Made by a program: the position numbers and the translations under genes
Part shown: in pieces, positions 5,860-8,255 of the stretch
Position numbering within the stretch: the first letter of the stretch is position 1
How the letters are laid out: every line of letters begins with the position of its first letter
Notes under the pieces: model-generated
Seen by the model: only the letters and a program-made list of their open reading frames with translations
Told to the model about the DNA's origin: nothing
Database searches by the model: none
Source of the DNA: JBEVOS01 sp964564595
Lineage (GTDB): Bacteria; Pseudomonadota; Alphaproteobacteria; Caulobacterales; Aquidulcibacteraceae
Direction: 5' to 3'
NCBI GenBank assembly: GCA_964564595.1
Contig: CAZMCA010000157.1
Location: 1 to 8,255 of the forward strand
Length of the DNA: 8,255 nt

Positions 5860-6184
5860 CATAAGTCGCGTTGATTGGGCCGGTAGGGCCGTTGTGAACG
5901 ACTCCGTAGGCTAACAGCGCTGCTTCTATAAGCTGACGCTCCATCGGCGTCGCGCGATCACCAGTACGTTCTTTGACTCTCTTGACGCGAACGTTCTGCA
6001 GCCATCGCGCAACACCGCCCTCCTCGATCTTTTCTACGGAAACGATCTCGCGCCAAAACTGAATTGGCGCGTTCGTAGGATGCCGAAGCTCAAACATGCC
6101 CGGGTGGCGGGGTACCTCGAATAGCTCCCAGCCCGTTTCGGGATCCCACGTTCGCTTGGCGGCTCTGTCCGATCTAAACGCCAC
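5852..6184 (-). CDS. Hypothetical protein, 110 residues
   Basis: I do not recognise a family. The product is hydrophilic, with Trp residues in WDPETGWELFEVPRHPGMFE and an aromatic/charged stretch FWREIVSVEKIEEGGVARWL. A basic segment VRVKRVKERTGDR (about residues 65-77) leads into a predicted helix MERQLIEAALLAYGVV. There is no signal peptide or membrane segment, so it is probably cytoplasmic. The start is GTG at 6184, supported by AGAGGTGA at 6195-6188 with GAGG 6 nt from the codon. This ribosome binding site is the main evidence that the gene is real. It is convergent with flgE and divergent from sciP. Its codon use differs from its neighbours: three AGA, plus CTA, TTA and ATA. Hand-counted GC over 5881-6180 is about 58%, against roughly 65% in sampled parts of flgE. 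Recent insertion is possible, and a link with motility is not shown. Confidence 0.65.
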   Translation of the reverse strand: MAFRSDRAAKRTWDPETGWELFEVPRHPGMFELRHPTNAPIQFWREIVSVEKIEEGGVARWLQNVRVKRVKERTGDRATPMERQLIEAALLAYGVVHNGPTGPINATYVG

Positions 6185-6231
6185 GAGTCACCTCTCCGAG
6201 CAAACGCGGCACGCGCGATCATCCCTGCGCC

Positions 6232-6249
6232 GTGCGCACGCGTGCGCAC
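6232..6249. promoter_or_regulatory. Double GTGCGCAC palindrome, candidate operator
   Basis: GTGCGCAC occurs at 6232-6239 and again at 6242-6249, separated by GC, so the two self-complementary 8-mers repeat with a 10-bp period and together form a perfect 18-bp palindrome. It sits 47 nt upstream of the GTG start of the minus-strand gene and 186 nt upstream of sciP. Two palindromic half-sites one helical turn apart suit a dimeric or tetrameric DNA-binding protein. No known operator is matched. Confidence 0.4.
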
Positions 6250-6357
6250 ATCATCCGCCGACACCGGTCTTTCGTTTCGCGCAAAAGCCAATCGCGCTGC
6301 GCTTTAGAAACGATCTGGTAATACGCGCCATTGTATCAAAGTGAGACGAAGGCAACG

Positions 6358-6386
6358 TTGTTTTAACTTCTGCCTTTAGCTGATTC
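6358..6386 (+). promoter_or_regulatory. Candidate sciP promoter with CcrM site and CtrA-like half sites
   Basis: TTGTTTT (6358-6364) and GCTGATTC (6379-6386) are separated by 14 nt. They approximate the housekeeping promoter pattern of Caulobacter, TTGACGS-N10-14-GCTANAWC, with mismatches in both boxes. The -10-like box contains GATTC (6382-6386), a GANTC methylation site for CcrM. TTAAC (6363-6367) and TTTAG (6375-6379) resemble CtrA half sites but are one base too far apart for the TTAA-N7-TTAA pattern. Cell-cycle control of sciP is known in Caulobacter; its operation here is inferred. Confidence 0.35.
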
Positions 6387-6435
6387 TTCAGGCCCTTGGT
6401 GTAGAACAACGCCAAGACCGAGGAGTAATGGCGCT

Positions 6436-6720
6436 ATGCAGAAGCAACGCCGGTATGATGGTGTGGTGATGGGTCCGGATGGAAATCCGCTTACCCTCGA
6501 TGATCTTCCGCCGTCGGGCACGACGCGCTGGGTCATTCGCCGCAAGGCGGAAGTTGTCGCGGCTGTGCGCGGCGGTCTCCTGACGCTCGAAGACGCGTGC
6601 GCGCGCTACGGGCTGTCGGAAGAAGAATTCGATAGCTGGCGCAAAGCGATCGAGCGTCATGGCCTCCAGGGCCTGCGCACCACGCGCCTCCAGCACTATC
6701 GCGCCCCTGCGGAAGCCTAA
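6436..6720 (+). CDS. sciP: SciP-type CtrA inhibitor (DUF1153 family)
   Basis: SciP is a small helix-turn-helix protein that, in Caulobacter, blocks CtrA-activated transcription in swarmer cells by preventing RNA polymerase recruitment at CtrA promoters. It thereby limits flagellar, chemotaxis and ctrA expression. The 94-residue product shows the DUF1153 pattern: VMGPDGNPLTLDDLPP (about 11-26), then the near-invariant RWVIRRKAEVVAAVRGGLL (31-49). A helix-turn-helix type region LEDACARYGLSEEEFDSW (51-68) and IERHGLQGLRTTRLQHYR (72-89) follow. The ATG at 6436 has AGGAG at 6421-6425, 10 nt upstream. ATG 6428 is out of frame and too close to that site. Met12 is a possible shorter start, but family members carry residues before the GPDG motif. 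Its place between flgE and fliF matches Caulobacter. The strong terminator downstream makes it monocistronic. Confidence 0.92.
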   Translation: MQKQRRYDGVVMGPDGNPLTLDDLPPSGTTRWVIRRKAEVVAAVRGGLLTLEDACARYGLSEEEFDSWRKAIERHGLQGLRTTRLQHYRAPAEA

Positions 6721-6762
6721 GCACGTGCGCTGAAAGGCGCGCGTTCTCCCCTGATTTTCTCA

Positions 6763-6803
6763 AGCAGCCCCGTCGCTTCCGCGGCGGGGCTGCTGTGTTG
6801 TTT
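6763..6803 (+). terminator. Intrinsic terminator of sciP
   Basis: AGCAGCCCCGTCGC (6763-6776) pairs with GCGGCGGGGCTGCT (6781-6794) over 14 bp with one G-U pair and a 4-nt TTCC loop. The U-rich run GTGTTGTTT (6795-6803) follows. It starts 43 nt after the sciP stop and insulates fliF from sciP transcription, so fliF needs its own promoter within 6795-6877. Confidence 0.85.
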
Positions 6804-6815
6804 ACGCTTGCTTCA
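6801..6815 (+). promoter_or_regulatory. Weak CtrA-like site upstream of fliF
   Basis: TTTA (6801-6804), a 7-nt gap and TTCA (6812-6815) match the CtrA pattern TTAA-N7-TTAA with one mismatch per half and the correct spacing. It lies about 63-77 nt before the fliF GTG. In Caulobacter, fliF is an early flagellar gene directly activated by CtrA, which is why this weak match is listed. It overlaps the U-tract of the sciP terminator. Confidence 0.3.
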
Positions 6816-6823
6816 CCGGAACC

Positions 6824-6863
6824 CGGAATTTTCTGCCGACCGGCGGAATTTGCCCACCGCCGG
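6824..6863. promoter_or_regulatory. Tandem ftr-like/CGGAATTT elements before fliF
   Basis: CGGAATTT occurs at 6824-6831 and 6844-6851, exactly 20 bp apart, so on the same face of the helix. Each is part of a degenerate GGCA-N5-TGCC dyad: GGAA-TTTTC-TGCC (6825-6837) and GGCG-GAATT-TGCC (6842-6854). The second is nested in 7-bp inverted arms CCGGCGG (6840-6846) and CCGCCGG (6857-6863). In Caulobacter, FlbD represses fliF from an ftr element near its transcription start, and this block is in the equivalent place. FlbD binding is inferred. Confidence 0.4.
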
Positions 6864-6877
6864 CGGGGAAGCCGCGC

Positions 6878-8255
6878 GTGAACGCTTTGACGAACTTTCT
6901 GCTGAGAGCGGGGCCGACGCGGCTGTTCGCTGCGCTCGGCGTCACCGCGCTCGTCGGCGCGATGCTGTTCGCCCTGCTCTTCCGCATGGGCGGGGAAGAG
7001 AAGGCGTTGCTGTTCGCGGGCGTGGACATGCGCGAAGCGGGCGAGATCAGCCAGCAGCTCGAAGCCGCCAACATAGAGTACGAGCTGCGGGGCGACGGCT
7101 CTTCGATCTACGTGCCCCGGAGCGAGGTGCTCTCGGCGCGGCTCATGCTCTCCGAGGCCGGCCTGCCCTCCCGCGGCTCGGTTGGGTACGAGATTTTCGA
7201 TAACCCCGACGCGCTCGGGCAAACGCAATTCCAACAGAACGTGAACCGGCTGCGCGCGCTTGAAGGCGAACTCGCGCGCACGATCGGCTCGCTCGATGGC
7301 GTCGAAAGCGCGCGGGTGCACCTCGTCCTGCCGGAGCGGCAGCTGTTCGCCCGCGAGGCCGAGCAGCCTTCCGCCTCTATCGTTTTGAAGCTGCGGCGCG
7401 ATCCGCTAACGGCGGGCCAGGTGCGCGCCGTGCGCAACCTCGTCGCGAGCGCAACGCCGGGCCTCACGTCGAACCGCGTCACGATCCTTGATGAAACAGG
7501 CCGACTCCTCGCGGCCGCGACCAATGGCGAAGGCGGCAGCGACTCAGGCGAAGGCGTCGATGCGCGCCAGACCGCGATGGAAGAACGCATCCGCTCGACG
7601 GTGACGGATATCGTCGAAGGCGTGGTCGGCGTCGGCAACGCGCGCGTGCAGGTCACGGCGGATATGGACTTCAACCGCGTCACCGAAACGCAGGACCGGT
7701 TCGATCCGGAAGGACGCGTGGTTCGCTCGACATCGACAAGCGAAGACACCTCCGAAGGCGGCGCTGGCGGCCGGGGCGGCAGCGCGAGCGCCAGCGGCAA
7801 CGTGCCAGACGGCGCGAATGCAGCGGCCGGCGGCGGATCGGGCGGGCCGAACTCGAGCCGCAGCCAAGAAACCATCAACTACGAAATCTCGCGCACGACG
7901 CGCACAACCGTCAGCGAAGGCGGCAGCATCACGCGCCTCTCCGTTGCGGTCGCCGTCGATGGCGTCACGACGCCGGGCGCGGAAGGTGCGGAAGCGACCT
8001 GGGCGCCGCGCAGCGCTGAAGAGCTGCAGCAGATGACAGCGCTGGTGCGCTCGGCCGTTGGCTTCAACGAACAGCGCGGCGACCGCGTCGAAGTTGTTTC
8101 GATGCGCTTTGCGCGGCCGAACCTGGAAGAAGGCACGGAATCGGGTCCGGGCTTCCTCGACAATCTCGACATCATGCGGCTGGTCGAAATCGTCGCCGCG
8201 CTCGTGGCAGCGCTTGCGATGGTGTTCTTCGTGCTCGGGCCGTTGGTTGGCGGGC
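6878..8255 (+). CDS. fliF: FliF, flagellar MS-ring protein (3' end beyond window)
   Basis: FliF forms the membrane-embedded MS ring on which the export gate, C ring and rod assemble. The window holds 459 codons of a family usually about 530-560 residues long. Residues 16-35 form the first membrane helix (LFAALGVTALVGAMLFALLF). The YscJ/FliF-type ring-building domains follow. They contain the family motifs VGYEIFDNPDALGQTQFQQN (from about 102), RALEGELARTI and ARVHLVLPERQLF (about 145). A Gly/Ser-rich loop spans roughly 287-328. After it come ETINYEISRT (331-340) and RLSVAVAVDG, typical of the C-terminal part. The second membrane helix begins near residue 435 and runs to the edge. The cytoplasmic FliG-binding tail is missing. 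The start is GTG 6878 with GGGGA at 6865-6869; no other upstream in-frame start was seen. fliG would be expected next. Confidence 0.95.
   Translation, partial: MNALTNFLLRAGPTRLFAALGVTALVGAMLFALLFRMGGEEKALLFAGVDMREAGEISQQLEAANIEYELRGDGSSIYVPRSEVLSARLMLSEAGLPSRGSVGYEIFDNPDALGQTQFQQNVNRLRALEGELARTIGSLDGVESARVHLVLPERQLFAREAEQPSASIVLKLRRDPLTAGQVRAVRNLVASATPGLTSNRVTILDETGRLLAAATNGEGGSDSGEGVDARQTAMEERIRSTVTDIVEGVVGVGNARVQVTADMDFNRVTETQDRFDPEGRVVRSTSTSEDTSEGGAGGRGGSASASGNVPDGANAAAGGGSGGPNSSRSQETINYEISRTTRTTVSEGGSITRLSVAVAVDGVTTPGAEGAEATWAPRSAEELQQMTALVRSAVGFNEQRGDRVEVVSMRFARPNLEEGTESGPGFLDNLDIMRLVEIVAALVAALAMVFFVLGPLVGG

Noticed and set aside
6034..6344. Short frames 6034-6291 (minus) and 6096-6344 (plus) in the intergenic region
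   Set aside because: Both overlap the better supported minus-strand gene, lack convincing ribosome binding sites and show no protein-like pattern.
6428..6469. ATG at 6428 as an upstream start or leader before sciP
   Set aside because: It is only 2 nt from GGAG, out of frame with sciP, and encodes 13 codons with no sign of selection.
6533..7321. 262-codon minus-strand frame across sciP, its terminator and fliF
   Set aside because: It runs through a clear intrinsic terminator and two conserved genes, and has the composition of a shadow frame.

Overview
This window is a flagellar gene cluster from a GC-rich alphaproteobacterium. It most resembles Caulobacterales or Hyphomonadaceae-type organisms. 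The evidence is: canonical FlgK, FliK, FlgD, FlgE and FliF proteins; a DUF1153/SciP-type regulator between the hook operon and fliF, the position it holds in Caulobacter; sigma-54 type promoters serving divergent flgK and hook-operon transcription; and GC-rich dyad elements placed like the FlbD-binding ftr sites of Caulobacter. No species can be named from this sequence alone.

Layout, left to right. Positions 1-1949 (minus strand) hold flgK, whose 3' end lies off the left edge. Positions 1950-2323 are a divergent regulatory region with one sigma-54 promoter per direction, ftr-like dyads and weak IHF-like sites. Positions 2324-5810 (plus strand) are the hook operon fliK-flgD-flgE: fliK and flgD are 10 nt apart, while flgD and flgE are separated by 114 nt containing three inverted repeats. 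Positions 5817-5859 form a strong hairpin that also contains the end of a small unrecognised minus-strand gene (5852-6184), which has atypical codon use and lower GC. Positions 6185-6435 are an intergenic region with an unusual double palindrome and a candidate cell-cycle promoter. Positions 6436-6720 are sciP, followed by an intrinsic terminator (6763-6803). From 6878 to the right edge is the 5' part of fliF.

How it works together. FliF builds the MS ring, the first flagellar structure. FlgD is the hook cap, FlgE the hook subunit, FliK measures hook length and switches export specificity, and FlgK is the first hook-filament junction protein. SciP in Caulobacter restrains CtrA-dependent transcription in the swarmer phase, so the window combines early (fliF), middle (hook) and junction genes with the regulator that ties flagellum building to the cell cycle. 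A GGCA-N5-TGCC type dyad occurs in the flgK leader, between the divergent promoters and, in degenerate form, before fliF. One enhancer-binding protein of the FlbD type may therefore act on all three; this is inference.

The least explained parts are the 110-residue gene between flgE and sciP, the double GTGCGCAC palindrome upstream of it, the structured flgD-flgE spacer, and a possible short leader ORF overlapping the flgK start.
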